Shown here piece after piece: positions 17,345 through 27,200 of a stretch of DNA of 64,000 bases. A program made the translations under genes and the position numbers. Every line of letters begins with the position of its first letter. Within the stretch, counting starts at the first letter, position 1. This DNA comes from Bog-159 sp963818855 (lineage in GTDB: Bacteria; Acidobacteriota; Terriglobia; Bryobacterales; Bryobacteraceae). The DNA is taken from contig CAWFUH010000011.1 in assembly GCA_963818855.1 (NCBI GenBank), forward strand, positions 496,001 through 560,000, in the 5' to 3' direction. The notes under the pieces were generated by a model, which had not been told where the DNA came from, did not search any database, and saw only the letters and a list, made by a program, of their open reading frames with translations.

Positions 17345-18807
17345 ATGACCCTGAAAGTGCCGACAGACAGCACCGAACACGACCGCCCGAGCGCTTTTTT
17401 CGGCGAGTATCAGATCAACTACCAGCTCCGCGCTCTACACCGCCGCACCCAGCAGCTTAGGCTCGCCGCGAAGCCTTTCGCAACCTTGGAGTTCCTCATC
17501 CGGAACCGGCACCGGGTGGTTCCGAAGGCCGAGCTGCTGCGCGAAGTTTTGGGCGGCCGGCAGGAAACAACACAGTCGAACAAGCCGTCCGTCAGGTTAG
17601 AAAGGTCCTGGGGGACAGCGTCTTGGAACCAGCTTACATTGAGACAGTCCCGGGGCAGGGGTATCGGTTCGTCGCGGAGGTGCACGACCCACCGGCCGCC
17701 GAACCTGAACCGGGTGGCGCCAAGCCACGGCTGAGCCGCCGCAGTCTCCTGGTCGCGGCCAGCGTGGGAACGCCTCTGGTCTGCTTGACCGGCTTGGCGG
17801 CGGTTCGGTTACTCCGTCGCCCCGATCCCGTCGCACGTGTAACCGTGGGCGGAAGGTTCCTGTCCGCCCTAAGCGCGACCGGCCGCGTGCTCTGGACGCA
17901 TAAGTTCGATGCCCCGCTGCGCGACTTTCCGCCCGACGAGGATACCTGGCGGACTCAGATCGTCGACGTAGACGGCGACGGCATCCCGGAGATACTAGTG
18001 GTAGCGACCAGCGCGCGCGAGCATCTGTCGACGTCGGCACAACTTTTCTGCTTCTCGTCCACAGGCAAGATGCTTTGGCAGTACGAGCCGACGACCAAAG
18101 TTGAGTTCGGCACACCGGGTATGAACGGTCCGTGGAAATTCGAGGACATTTTGGTCACGTCCAAGAACGGCGCTCCGTCGGTCTGGGCCGCCATCGTCCA
18201 AGCTGTCTGGTGGCCATCGTTTGTCGTACGCCTGTCGCCTACGGGAATTGCAAAGTTGGTGTTCGCTAATCCGGGAAACGTGCGGTCGCTGTGGAGAATC
18301 GAGACTGACTCGGGACCATATATTCTTTTGGCCGGCATAAACAACGGATACAGGCGGGCGTTCGTCGCGATGCTTGCCGAAGACAGTCCGCCTAGTGCGT
18401 CTCCCGAAGCCGGCGGGCCTGCATACCGATGCGTCCGAGCTTGCCCGAGCGGGCGGCCACACCGATATGTCCTGTTGCCGCAGTCGGAACTTAGCGGGGC
18501 GACATTGCCGTATAGTATTGCGGAGAAGATAACCGCTCGACCAGGTGGCGTGACCGTGCAGACCGTCGAGCTTGGCGACGGTGATGTTAGGCCAAGCGGT
18601 TTTTTCTTTTTGTCTGACGATCTCCGGCCCGAGGGGGTCGCTTACGGAGACAGCTATCGCCAGGTACATGAAAGCTTAGAGAGGCGGGGCCTCATCACGC
18701 ACAGCTTCAAAGATTGCCCCGAGCAGAAAAGCCCCGCAGTTTTCGATGTGTGCGACGAGAACGGACACTGGAGCCGGGTCGCCGTGCCACGGGTGCGCGC
18801 ATCCTGA
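17345..18807 (+). CDS. Membrane-anchored wHTH regulator with extracytoplasmic propeller-like domain, frameshifted near 17566
   Basis: Residues 1-70 give the first half of an OmpR-type winged helix (GEYQINYQLRALHRRTQQLRL, then HRVVPKAELLREVLG). The recognition half is in another frame: NNTVEQAVRQVRKVLGD and YIETVPGQGYRF. Joining needs one base added at about 17556-17570. Beyond is an RR-containing hydrophobic segment (LLVAASVGTPLVCLTGLAAV), probably a transmembrane helix, and a beta-rich C-terminal half with an FG-GAP-like motif (VDVDGDGIPEILVV). The layout matches CadC-like one-component regulators. It diverges from the propeller/GH25 gene. Confidence 0.7.
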
Positions 18808-18840
18808 GCGGTTTGATGCATGCGGGGTTACGCCGTGCGT

Positions 18841-19103
18841 CTAGCCAGCCTTGCGGACCTCGCGGTCGAGCGCCTCGCGCAGCAGCATCTTCATGTATGT
18901 CTGATAGCCGATCCCTTTCTTCTCCGCGAGCTGGCGGACGCCTGTAGCCGCTCCCGGAGGCGCTCCAGCGTCAGGACCTTCAGTTCTCCGGCTTTGATTG
19001 CCTCTTTCAGATCGCGCGAGATCATCTCACGGTTGCGATACCACCATTCGGCTTCTTCCGTCTCACTACTGAATTTCGGAACGACTCTGTTCTTCGTTGC
19101 CAT
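18841..19103 (-). CDS. CopG/BrnA-like antitoxin, frameshifted near 18934-18943
   Basis: ATG 19103 with an AGAGGA ribosome site starts MATKNRVVPKFSSETEEAEWW, the start seen in many CopG/BrnA antitoxins. After RLRERLQ the homology moves to another frame: VRQLAEKKGIGYQTYMKMLL and REALDREVRKAG, the typical G-x-GYQT RHH helix, ending TAG 18841-18843. One base added at about 18934-18943 joins them to an 87-residue protein. Its start lies inside the upstream toxin-like frame, the usual order for BrnT-BrnA modules. Confidence 0.65.
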
Positions 19104-19318
19104 CGTATAATCCTCTTTCGCGCAGGTACGTCGCCTGATTGGCCTTGGGCGAATCAAACGCGGTAATAATCCGGATGAGGCCCGCGCGATCTGTCCACAC
19201 GATCGTCAGAAAGCGCCCGAGCCCGGTCAGCCCAACGGCGGCGAACCTGTTGTGCCACCTTTTTTTCTACTATACAGACCTTGTATGTATAGTTCATCCC
19301 GCGGAACTTTTGGGGCAC
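19066..19318 (-). CDS. Toxin-like partner of the BrnA-type antitoxin (frameshifted in T7 at 19260-19266)
   Basis: Upstream of the antitoxin. The distal part reads VGLTGLGRFLTIVWTD and IRIITAFDSPKANQATYLRE, similar in pattern to BrnT/DUF4258 RNase-like toxins ('G-R-x-L-x-V-V-x-T-x-R-x-x-x-I-R-I-I-S'). The proximal part (MNYTYKVCIVEK) is in a second frame; deleting one base from the T7 run on the plus strand (A7 on the coding strand) joins them. The start may be ATG 19297 or GTG 19318. It overlaps the antitoxin by 38 bases. The family assignment is tentative. Confidence 0.4.
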
Positions 19319-19351
19319 CTCGTTCGTATACCATGCAGAAACGGAGTAGCT

Positions 19352-19879
19352 ATGCCACGAAACTACCGCCGCGGCGGCGCTTTGGCCGGTATTCTGTTGA
19401 TGGTGCTGGTGTTGGGCGTGCTGGGCGTCATTGCTTTGGTGAAGGGCCTGTATGTCGCCGGTCAGTTGCGCGTTACCGAACGGGACGCGCGCGGCGAAGC
19501 CACCCTCGAGACACCATTCGGCACGGTGCGCATGCGCGATAATGCCAGGTTCGACCCGGGGCATATGGGCGTGCCTGTCTATCCCGGCGCGGTCCGCGAC
19601 GACAAATCCCGCAAACTCGCCAGTTTTCGTTTCGATTTCGGCGACATTCACAAAGGTTTCGCCGTTTCGACGGCGACCTATCGCACCAGCGATTCCATCG
19701 ATCGGGTCACCGACTTTTATCGCAGCGAGCTTCCGCACTGGATGATCAGCCAGCCCGACAATGGCGGATTGCAATTGTCCCTCACGCGTCACGGCTATAA
19801 AAGAATGGTGGCCATATGTGAGGAAGACGGCGAAACGCGCATCGCGCTTGCTTCCATGGGAGAGCCTGCGTCAAACTGA
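19352..19879 (+). CDS. Membrane-anchored protein of unknown function
   Basis: ATG 19352 with GGAG upstream is preferred over earlier in-frame codons that overlap the toxin region. The 175-residue product has a basic N-terminus and one hydrophobic helix (residues 10-33, GGALAGILLMVLVLGVLGVI), then an extracytoplasmic domain (VPVYPGAVRDDKSRKLASF, then VTDFYRSELPHW) resembling small bacterial proteins that track a 'transition' of soluble domain after one anchor. Not assigned to a named family. It lies 27 bases upstream of the zinc-ribbon membrane protein and is probably cotranscribed with it. Confidence 0.7.
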   Translation: MPRNYRRGGALAGILLMVLVLGVLGVIALVKGLYVAGQLRVTERDARGEATLETPFGTVRMRDNARFDPGHMGVPVYPGAVRDDKSRKLASFRFDFGDIHKGFAVSTATYRTSDSIDRVTDFYRSELPHWMISQPDNGGLQLSLTRHGYKRMVAICEEDGETRIALASMGEPASN

Positions 19880-19906
19880 TCATAGGAGGACTTGTGCCTC
19901 CGGATC

Positions 19907-20602
19907 ATGCCTGATTACTGCACCTGCGGCGCAGAGTTGCCGCCCGACGCCCGCTTCTGCCACCGTTGCGGCAAACCGCAGCGCGAGGAAATCGTTCCGG
20001 AGACGGTGGAGCGCGGCCCAGAGAACATTCCACAGATTGCGGCCGGAGGCACTCCGCTTCCACAGGTCGTGCCGGCCGGAACAACGGCCTCCGGCGCCCC
20101 CCAGCGCGTGAGTTTCCATAATGCGACGGCCGTGCGCGTCGGCCTGCTGATGGCCGGCATTGCGTCACTGCTCAGCGCGCTGCCTGCTTTAGCGGCGGGC
20201 TTGGTGGGCCTGGCGATCTGGTGGGCCAGCGCCGGATTCCTGTCGGTGTACATCTATCGCCGCCGCACGGGCCAGGCGTTGACGGTCGATAGCGGCCTGC
20301 GCATGGGATGGATCACGGGCCTGCTGGGGTCCACCATCACCAGCGTGGTATTCACCGCGAGCGTGGTCCCGCTGATCCGCGGAGGCGGGCTGGCCAATCT
20401 TTATCAGGAACAGCTTCACAAAATGTACGGCAACGATCCCAATGTCGCGCAGGCGATGAAAATGCTCGAGAACCCCAGCTCACTGGCGCTGGTGGTGATC
20501 TTCGCGTTGCTGTTCTTTTTCCTGATCATTACGTTCCTGTGCACGGCGGGCGGGGCGCTGGGCGCGAAGCTGGTAGGCGGCGTCAGCGGTCAGCGGCCAT
20601 AG
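19907..20602 (+). CDS. Zinc-ribbon membrane protein of unknown function
   Basis: The first 30 residues form a zinc ribbon (YCTCGAELPPDARFCHRCGK, CxC...CxxC), followed by a Pro/Thr/Gly linker and four hydrophobic helices (about 75-100, 130-160, 195-225). Proteins with this ribbon plus membrane layout occur widely without known function. The ATG at 19907 is used; an AGGAGGA lies 16 bases upstream, and a TTG at 19892 would be too close to it. The 3' end overlaps the convergent EamA gene by 20 bases. Confidence 0.7.
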   Translation: MPDYCTCGAELPPDARFCHRCGKPQREEIVPETVERGPENIPQIAAGGTPLPQVVPAGTTASGAPQRVSFHNATAVRVGLLMAGIASLLSALPALAAGLVGLAIWWASAGFLSVYIYRRRTGQALTVDSGLRMGWITGLLGSTITSVVFTASVVPLIRGGGLANLYQEQLHKMYGNDPNVAQAMKMLENPSSLALVVIFALLFFFLIITFLCTAGGALGAKLVGGVSGQRP

Positions 20603-21521
20603 AGCCGCTGGGCTGCGGCACGCGGGCGGACGCCGGCGCGCGGCTGTATCGTTTGACCAATGCGACTCCGACGAAAATGATGGCCATCGCGGCAGCCTCG
20701 CGCGCGCCGAAGGGTTCGCGGTAAAAGAGCCAGCCCAGAGTCACGGCGACCACCGCATTCACGTAAGGGTAGATTGAGGCGACCGCCACGGGCAGGCGGT
20801 CCAGAGCGTAGATGTAGGCGCTGTATCCGACGATGGAGCCAAAGATCACCAGGTAGAGAATCGCCAGCACGCCGCGCGTACTCCAGTGCACGGGGTGCTC
20901 GCGGAACGCCGCCAGCAGGGGCAAAAAGGATAGCCCGGCCGCAAGTTGCTGCACCGCGCCGATGACGATCGGATGGGTGCCGGTGACCTGCCGCCGCTGG
21001 TAGATTGAGCCGAAAGCCCATCCCGCCATGCCGAATTGCAGCACCAGAAATCCGCTGAGCAGGCCGGCATGAAAGGTGTGGGTGTGCACATCCGGCGCAA
21101 AGAGCAGCGCCGCGCCGCCCAACCCGACGAGCATGCCCAGAATGGTGGGCTTGTGCAGCGGCTCGCCGCCGGGCAGCAGCGCCTCCGCCCCCACCATCCA
21201 GAAAGGCGAACAGGTGATGATCAGGCAGGCGAGGCCGCTCGGGACCCACTGTTCAGCGAACACCAGCGCGCCATTGCCGATTCCCAGCACCAGAACGCCG
21301 CTGAGGCAGGCAGCGCGGAGATCGCGTCCGCGCGGCAGTTTTCCTCCGCGCAAAGTGATCGCTGCCAGCATGAGCGCGCCGGAAAGCACGTAGCGGGCGC
21401 ACACCAGCAGCAATGGAGGGAACGACTCCAGCGACATGCGAATGCCCAGGTAGGTGGTACCCCAGAAGAAGCAGACGGCAGCCAGCGCCAGATAGGCGCT
21501 GAAGTGCGGGTGACGTGACAA
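20583..21521 (-). CDS. EamA/DMT-family transporter
   Basis: A 312-residue protein with ten predicted membrane helices in two EamA repeats. The first repeat starts LALAAVCFFWGTTYLGIRMSL, with the W-G-T/S motif of the drug/metabolite transporter superfamily. The second repeat shows GYSAYIYALDRLPVAVASIY and PYVNAVVAVTLGWLFYREPF, the conserved 'P-V-x-A-x-x-x-G-x-x-x-x-x-E' helix. Most members export amino acids or metabolites; the substrate is unknown here. It is convergent with the zinc-ribbon protein gene. Confidence 0.9.
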   Translation of the reverse strand: MSRHPHFSAYLALAAVCFFWGTTYLGIRMSLESFPPLLLVCARYVLSGALMLAAITLRGGKLPRGRDLRAACLSGVLVLGIGNGALVFAEQWVPSGLACLIITCSPFWMVGAEALLPGGEPLHKPTILGMLVGLGGAALLFAPDVHTHTFHAGLLSGFLVLQFGMAGWAFGSIYQRRQVTGTHPIVIGAVQQLAAGLSFLPLLAAFREHPVHWSTRGVLAILYLVIFGSIVGYSAYIYALDRLPVAVASIYPYVNAVVAVTLGWLFYREPFGAREAAAMAIIFVGVALVKRYSRAPASARVPQPSGSMAADR

Positions 21522-21562
21522 TATCTGACCTTATCTCCGACCTTATCATGGAGCACGCCCGA

Positions 21563-21600
21563 GGGCGGGTCTGGATGAGACCCGCCGCAGGACTGGAGTC
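21563..21600. repeat. Type A paired-hairpin repeat (truncated)
   Basis: GGCGGGTCTGGATGAGACCCGCC hairpin followed by GCAGGACTGGAGTC; the expected CTGCCCCAC end is missing. It lies at the downstream edge of the group II intron remnants. Confidence 0.7.
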
Positions 21601-21668
21601 GAGGATGGGCGCGGGTACTGACCCAACCGGTCGCCCCGTTTCCCATCCCCGCGCATCAAACCGGACAT

Positions 21669-22101
21669 GCCTTGCGAGGACACCTTGTGCCGCCTTCTCA
21701 GAAAATTCCGTACGCGATCGTAAACATATTCATCCACCGCCCGATACGCCTTGCTGGTGCTCTCAATGCTGAAGTACTGCCGCCAACCTTTGTAACTTGG
21801 TAATTTGCGATGCAGCTCTTGACGGACTTCCGCCCAGGGTGTCCCGTTTCGACGATCCAGCAGTTCCCCCACCTCCTGCTTGATCCGGCTCACGCTCTTC
21901 GACGACGGACTGTATCCGATGTACTTACGGCCACCTCGGAAACTGAGATGCGGTCCGAATGTATCCCAGAAAATCGCATCGCTCCTGCCGGGCATTCGGT
22001 ATGCTCATCTTCTTTTCGTTCGGAGTCAGTTCCATCCGCGTCAGCACCCTACCCGTCCACTCCAGTGCCTCTTTCGCTTGGCCGCGGCTGAGAATCACGA
22101 G
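21669..22101 (-). pseudogene. Group II intron reverse transcriptase/maturase, C-terminal remnant (host of the nested intron)
   Basis: In reading order: LVILSRGQAKEALEWTGRVL, TPNEKKMSI, FLGY, then FGPHLSFRGGRKYIGYSPSS, GWRQYFSIESTSKAYRAVD and RVRNFLRRRHKV. These are the segment after the RT active site, the thumb and the maturase X domain of group II intron proteins. At least one frameshift separates the parts (near 21980-22000). The sequence begins exactly after the point where the YADD codons should be; that place is taken by the 3' end of another intron. The N-terminal RT domain is absent. No clear domain V of this outer intron was found downstream. Confidence 0.75.
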
Positions 22102-22140
22102 GTGAGTAGCCCCGGGGAATCTCACCCCGAGCCTCTCGCA

Positions 22141-22175
22141 GAACCGTACTTTGAACCTCTCAGTTCATACGGCTC
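22141..22175 (-). ncRNA. Group II intron domain V
   Basis: A 35-nt hairpin in the form expected of domain V. The outer stem is GAGCCGTA/TACGGTTC, with the catalytic AGC triad at positions 2-4. The upper stem is TGAACT/GGTTCA, closed by a GAGA (GNRA) tetraloop, with an internal bulge on the 3' side. The maturase stop codon TGA (22167-22165) is located in this element. Domain VI follows (about 22102-22140). Confidence 0.8.
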
Positions 22176-22625
22176 CCCCGATGGAGCCGCCGCACCCCCA
22201 TCTGCCAGTGCGCAAACAGCTGCGGGTCTCGCCGGGAAATGCGCGCCACCCAATGCCCTGCCCTGCGCAGATGACCGCGCAGGTTCGTGTATTTCCGCTC
22301 GGCCCAGCGGGCCAGCGAGCGATCCAGTCGGCGCATTGGTGGATACAGCGCCGAGCGATTAACCGCCCGTAATATTGGAGCCAACCCCGAATCTTCGGGT
22401 TGAACATCCGGGACAGATCCTCGATACGCTTGTCGCTGCGTAAATGCAGTTCCCAGCTTCGAATCTCTACCCGAATCGCTTTCACCGCTTTGTCGGACAC
22501 TGCCGGGCTGAAATTGATGAAGTACTTCCCGAACCGATTCTTCGATCTCCGCGGCCGAAACGTGTAGCCCAGAGAATCGAATTTCTCTGCGGATATGTCC
22601 TCCGCCGATCATCATCTTTGCAATA
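22165..22625 (-). pseudogene. Group II intron maturase, C-terminal remnant (nested intron's own protein)
   Basis: The pieces, spread over at least three frames, are KVVYCKDDDRRRTYPQ, RSKNRFGKYFINFSPA, VSDKAVKAIRVEIRSWELHL, MFNPKIRGWLQYYGR, RSALYPPMRRLDRSLARWAE, RAGHWVARISRRDPQLFAHW and ending GAV-stop in domain V. This is the thumb/X-domain region of the common bacterial maturase family ('Y-C-K-D-D-D-R-R', 'N-P-K-I-R-G-W-x-x-Y-Y-G'). The RT palm is missing and frames are broken, so it cannot make active maturase. Confidence 0.75.
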
Positions 22626-22635
22626 GACCACCTTC

Positions 22636-22939
22636 GGCCAGCCAAGGATAGGTCTCAACCCACGCCGCCCTGCCGCATTCTGGCGTCGCCATCCGCTGAC
22701 AAAGACAGCCAGGTCTGTCCGACCCCACGCAGCATAGGTTGTGGCCCGCCATCACCCCCAGCGGCAACAGCACCCGCCACCACGACCATTCCCCTTTCCT
22801 CGTCAACTTCAGGGCCGCCCAGATAACGCTGGGCCACCCAGCCAAATAGACTCCCAGCATCGTAGGCTATCCGCTATGCCGCCTCGCGATGGTAGTACTT
22901 CAATAGGCCGCCAAGCCGCTCGCGGCAGTTAACCGTACC
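22636..22939 (-). mobile_element. Terminal part of an IS element (inverted copy of 29086-29284)
   Basis: On the minus strand this region repeats the end of the transposase gene (CRERLGGLLKYYHREA) and the downstream sequence, up to CCTATCCTTGGCTGGCC. The other copy at 29086-29284 is on the plus strand and lacks about 100 internal bases. This copy is therefore the longer version of the IS end, but no other part of the transposase is present here. Confidence 0.75.
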
Positions 22940-23000
22940 CGCCGCGCTGAACTGGCGCAAGAGCCGGCGCGGAATGGTATTTTCATGTTTCCACCGCGAA

Positions 23001-23034
23001 AGGCCACACCCGGAAAAATGAGTGTGGCCTTTCC
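23001..23034. terminator. Bidirectional intrinsic terminator
   Basis: A perfect 11-bp stem, AAAGGCCACAC/GTGTGGCCTTT, with a loop containing GGAAAAATGA; the stem ends give runs of A and T on both sides. It separates the tectonin gene (minus strand, 3' end at 23100) from the IS-end remnant. Confidence 0.8.
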
Positions 23035-23099
23035 GTTTGGCCGCCGGATTACGCAGCGAGGCTAGGACCTAGACTGATCATGGACTGATCATGCGGCGC

Positions 23100-23987
23100 C
23101 TACGGCCGGATAAATGAAAAAACTTGATCCGCAGAATTGACTCCCCAGACGCCGGCTCCATACCCGCTCGCGATCTGTGTAAGGACGCCCGGCACGGCGA
23201 CGGCGGTTTCGACGTTAGGGTCGAGGCGGAGGATGCCTGTGTATGGAGGCACGGCCGTGGTAACGATTCCCCAGACCCCATTTCCCCCAGCTACGAGTTG
23301 AATGAACCGGGCCCCGACAGTCTGGACAAAACCGGCGGAGCCTTGGTACCGGTAGGCATTACCAGCAGCATCAAGTCCCCACACGTCGTTCACGCCCACC
23401 GTGATCTGTTGCAGAGTGCCTGGAATTTGCACCCATGTAGCCGTGCTGAAGTTGTACTGGAAGATTAGGGCAGCGGCATTGAGGCCCCAAACATCGCCTG
23501 CGCCGGTGCTAATATGCGTGAGAAAACCCGGGGAATTGTCCCACACCAAGGTGCAGTAGTTATATCTGAAGATCTGCTGATCGACGTTGATTCCCCAAAC
23601 TTCATAGGGATGGCAGTTGTCCGTGTCGCCTTCGCCGACCGTGATTTGGGTAAGCTCCCCCTGCACTTGAACGAGCTTCTTGGTGGCAAAGTCGAACTGA
23701 AAAATCTCGCTCCTTGCGTTTAGTCCCCAGACCGCGTCCGCCTGCATCAGGCTGCCGCCACCCACGGCAATCTGCGTGAGCTTTCCAGCTACCTGGGCGA
23801 ATTTCGTGTTGGGGGCATTGTAACGAAAGACCTGTTGAGAACTGTTAATACCCCAGACTTCCGCGCGGCCGGCAGCGACCTGTGTGAGAGAGCCGGTGAC
23901 TTGGTCGAACTCCTGTGCTGATGCAGGGACGACAACGGCCGCCCAGCCAGAGACGGAAGCAGCCAATAGCAATATACGACGATTCAT
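23100..23987 (-). CDS. Secreted tectonin-repeat beta-propeller protein
   Basis: A 295-residue exported protein with a signal peptide ending ASAQ (about residue 25). The mature part has about six repeats of roughly 40 residues, each with the tectonin pattern 'G-x-x-x-V-W-G-I-N-x-x-x-x-I-F-R-Y-N' (VWGINSSQQVFRYN, VWGLNARSEIFQFD, VWGINVDQQIFRYN, VWGLNAAALIFQYN). Tectonin propellers are lectin-like and often bind sugars on cell surfaces. The frame is intact and an AGGAGAAAA ribosome site precedes ATG 23987. It lies between two inverted IS-end copies, next to the kinase/STAND gene transcribed the other way. Confidence 0.85.
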   Translation of the reverse strand: MNRRILLLAASVSGWAAVVVPASAQEFDQVTGSLTQVAAGRAEVWGINSSQQVFRYNAPNTKFAQVAGKLTQIAVGGGSLMQADAVWGLNARSEIFQFDFATKKLVQVQGELTQITVGEGDTDNCHPYEVWGINVDQQIFRYNYCTLVWDNSPGFLTHISTGAGDVWGLNAAALIFQYNFSTATWVQIPGTLQQITVGVNDVWGLDAAGNAYRYQGSAGFVQTVGARFIQLVAGGNGVWGIVTTAVPPYTGILRLDPNVETAVAVPGVLTQIASGYGAGVWGVNSADQVFSFIRP

Positions 23988-24200
23988 ATTTTTTCTCCTT
24001 ATGGAAAGACGGACCCAAAGCCGATCTAAGGTCTCGGGCCAGGACCCGCATCCGTTTGCGATTATGAGGTGTCTCCGTCACCCAGTAAACGTGCGGCGGC
24101 TAATCTTCGGATATTCTCCGAGTAGACGTGCAGGAACCTGAAAATAAGCCGCTTGCCGGTGTGCAGCCGGACCGTGATATACTCACTGCGACTATGCGCC

Positions 24201-27200
24201 ATGGCTGATTTGCCCCGTGCGGGGGTCCGTCTATTCCGCTTTGGACCTTTCGAGTTCGACGTGCGCTCGGGGGAATTGCGCAAGCAGGGTATCCGGCTCC
24301 GGTTGCGCGAACAGCCAGTCCGGATCCTGCTCCTCTTGCTGGAGCACCCCGGCGAACTGGTAGGGCGAACGGAGATTCGCGATAAGCTCTGGCCGAACGA
24401 GACCATAGTCGAATTCGACCCTGCGATCAACAATTCCGTTCGGCGGCTGCGCGACGCGCTGGGGGAATCGGCCGAAAAGCCGCGTTACATCGAGACCGTG
24501 GCGCGCCGCGGCTACCGCTTTCTGGGAGAAGTGAAAGCCGTCGATCCATCCGCCTTCAAACCCTCGGCTTCCGAATCGCCGGAAATCGATGCTGACGATC
24601 TGGAGGGCAAAACCGTCTCCCACTATCTGGTGCTCGACAAACTGGGCAGAGGCGGAATGGGTATCGTGTTCCGGGCGAAGGACCTAACGCTCAAGCGAAA
24701 CGTAGCGCTGAAGTTCCTGCCCGGGGAGTACAGCAAGCATGCACAGCCTTTGGAGCGCTTCCAGCAGGAAGCCCGCGCCGCCGCGGCATTGAACCATCCC
24801 AACATATGCACCATCTATGAGATCGGAGAGCATCAAAGCCGGCCCTTCATTGCGCTGGAACTGCTGGAAGGACAGACGCTCAAAGACGTTCTAGCCGAAG
24901 GGCCGTTGGAGCTGGAGGCGTTGCTGGGATTGGCCGTGCAGATTGCCGGAGGGCTGGCAGCGGCGCACCGGAGAGGCGTTGTGCACCGCGACATCAAGCC
25001 GTCCAATCTCTTTGTGACCCGTCACAGGCAGATCAAGATTCTGGATTTCGGCCTGGCAAAGCTGTTATCCGGACATTCCTTAGACACGGTCCACCAGACG
25101 GCCGCGGAAGAAGTGGTTGCGATGGCAGCGGCGCAGCCGAGAGTGCCAAGCGCGCTGACAGGCACGCCGGCCTATATGTCGCCCGAGCAGATCCGGGGCG
25201 AGGAAGTGGACGCGCGTTCCGATATTTTCAGCCTGGGTGTGGTCCTTTATGAAATGGCTGACGGCATGCGGCCTTTCGGTGGTGGATCGTCGGCGGAGAC
25301 GATGGACGCAATCTTAAAGGACGATCCGCCCGCATTGCCACCGTCCGTACCGGCGGCTCTCGACCGGCTGGTGCGCCGCTGCCTGGAGAAGGCGCCGGAT
25401 GGCAGGTTCCAATCCGCCGCCGATCTTGCCAGCGCATTGGTGTCGCTATCGGCAAAGGACAAACACGAACGATATCAGAGTATTAACGATTTGCTGGTTG
25501 ACTTGCGGCGCTTGAAGCGTCCGGAGCTTGAAGCTGAGGTTGGGCGCCGCGAGACGCCCGCAGAAAACACCTCAACCCAAGCTGGAGCTCCAAGGGCCCC
25601 TGGGGGCGTTTCAGCGCGATGCCCCCCACCTAACAATCTTTCGGTGCAGCACGTCAGCCTGGTGGGCCGTGAGCGCGAGATGGAGCAAATCTGCGATCTG
25701 TTGCGGCGCGACGGCACGCGGCTGTTGACCCTAACGGGCGTCGGTGGAACAGGCAAGACGACGCTGGCGCAGGCGGTAGCACGGCAGTTGCGGGACGAGT
25801 TCTCCGACGGCGTTTTCTTCATTGAACTCGCCGCCCTCAAACAAGCCGAACTGGTCGCCTCAACCATCGCGCAGCCCCTGGGCGTCAAGGCGCCCGACGG
25901 GAAGCCCAGCATCGAGGCCCTGAAGGACTACTCACGTGGGAGAAATATGCTGCTCGTGCTCGACAACTTCGAGCATCTTACCACTGCCGCTTCGCTCGTC
26001 ACGGAGCTGCTGGCCGCCGCGCCGCGACTGAAGATGGTGGTAACGAGCCGCGCCCCACTGCACTTGAGCCTGGAGCGCGAGTATTTAGTCCCGCCGCTCG
26101 CCACTCCTGAAACATCCGCGCAATTCTCCACCGAGGACTTGATGCGCAATGAGGCCGTGAGGCTATTTGTCGAGCGGGCGCGGGGAGTGAAGGCGAACTT
26201 TGCTTTGACCGATGAGAACGCGCACTGCGTGGCGGAGATCTGCGTGCGGGTGGATGGCCTACCTCTGGCCATCGAACTCGCGGCGGCACGCGTGAGGGTC
26301 CTTTCGCCGCGCGCGATTCTCTCGAGGTTAGATCGCCGGTTGAAGCTGCTGACGGGCGGACCACTTGACCTGCCTACCCGTCAACAGACCATCAGCGGCG
26401 CCATGGAGTGGAGCTATGAGTTGCTGTCGGCCGGCGAGAAGCAGTTGTTTCGCCGGCTGGCGGTCTTCGCAGGAGGTTTCACGCTCGAAGCGGCCGAAGG
26501 AGTCGTCGTCGGACAGCCGGCTGCTGTTGCCAAACATGTGACTGCCGAACTAATGATCGACGCGCTCGAGGGGATCACCTCTTTGGTTGATAAGAGCCTG
26601 CTTGTGCCAAAACCGCAAACCCACGGCGAGGTGCGCTTCCGGATGCTGGAAGTCGTCCGTGAATACGCACTCGATCGTTTGGAGGCAAGCGGCGACGCCG
26701 AACAGATGCGGCGTCATCACGCCGCTTACTTTCTTGGAATCGCCGAAGAAGCCGAGCCGCATTTGCACGGCCCGCAACCGGCGAATTGGCTGCGACGTCT
26801 GGAGGAGGAACACGGCAACATACGAGCGGCCCTGCGGTGGTCGTTGGCTTACGACGCGGAGATGGCGGCACGCTTGGGTGCGGCGATTCGATACTTTTGG
26901 GTCTTTCAGGGACACTTGGCTGAGGGCTTAGCAGTGTCGCAGGAGATATTAATGCTCTGCGATCGGGCTCCCACTACCGTGCGGTGGAAATTGTTATCCA
27001 TGGCGGGCAACCTGGCGAGGTACCAAGGCGATTACCAGACGGCGCGAAGGCTGTATGAAGAAGGCTTGTCCGATGGCCGTTCCGTCCACGATTTGCGGCA
27101 AGTCTCATTGTCTTGCAGAGGACTGGGAGGATTAGCGTTTGAGCAGGGCGACTACCCCACTGCGCGCGGATTCGCCGCGGAAGCATTGTCCGTCGCCCGC

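Larger units (their letters stand above)
22102..22625 (-). mobile_element. Truncated group II intron inserted in the RT gene of another intron
   Basis: The unit contains the C-terminal half of a second, different intron protein, then domain V and domain VI, and ends ...GGGCTACTCAC at 22102, a typical intron 3' end. The following bases CTCGTGATTCTC (from 22101) continue the reading frame of the other RT gene (L-V-I-L, the residues after YADD). The 5' part of this intron is missing; at about 22626 the sequence changes into the IS-end repeat. Confidence 0.7.
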
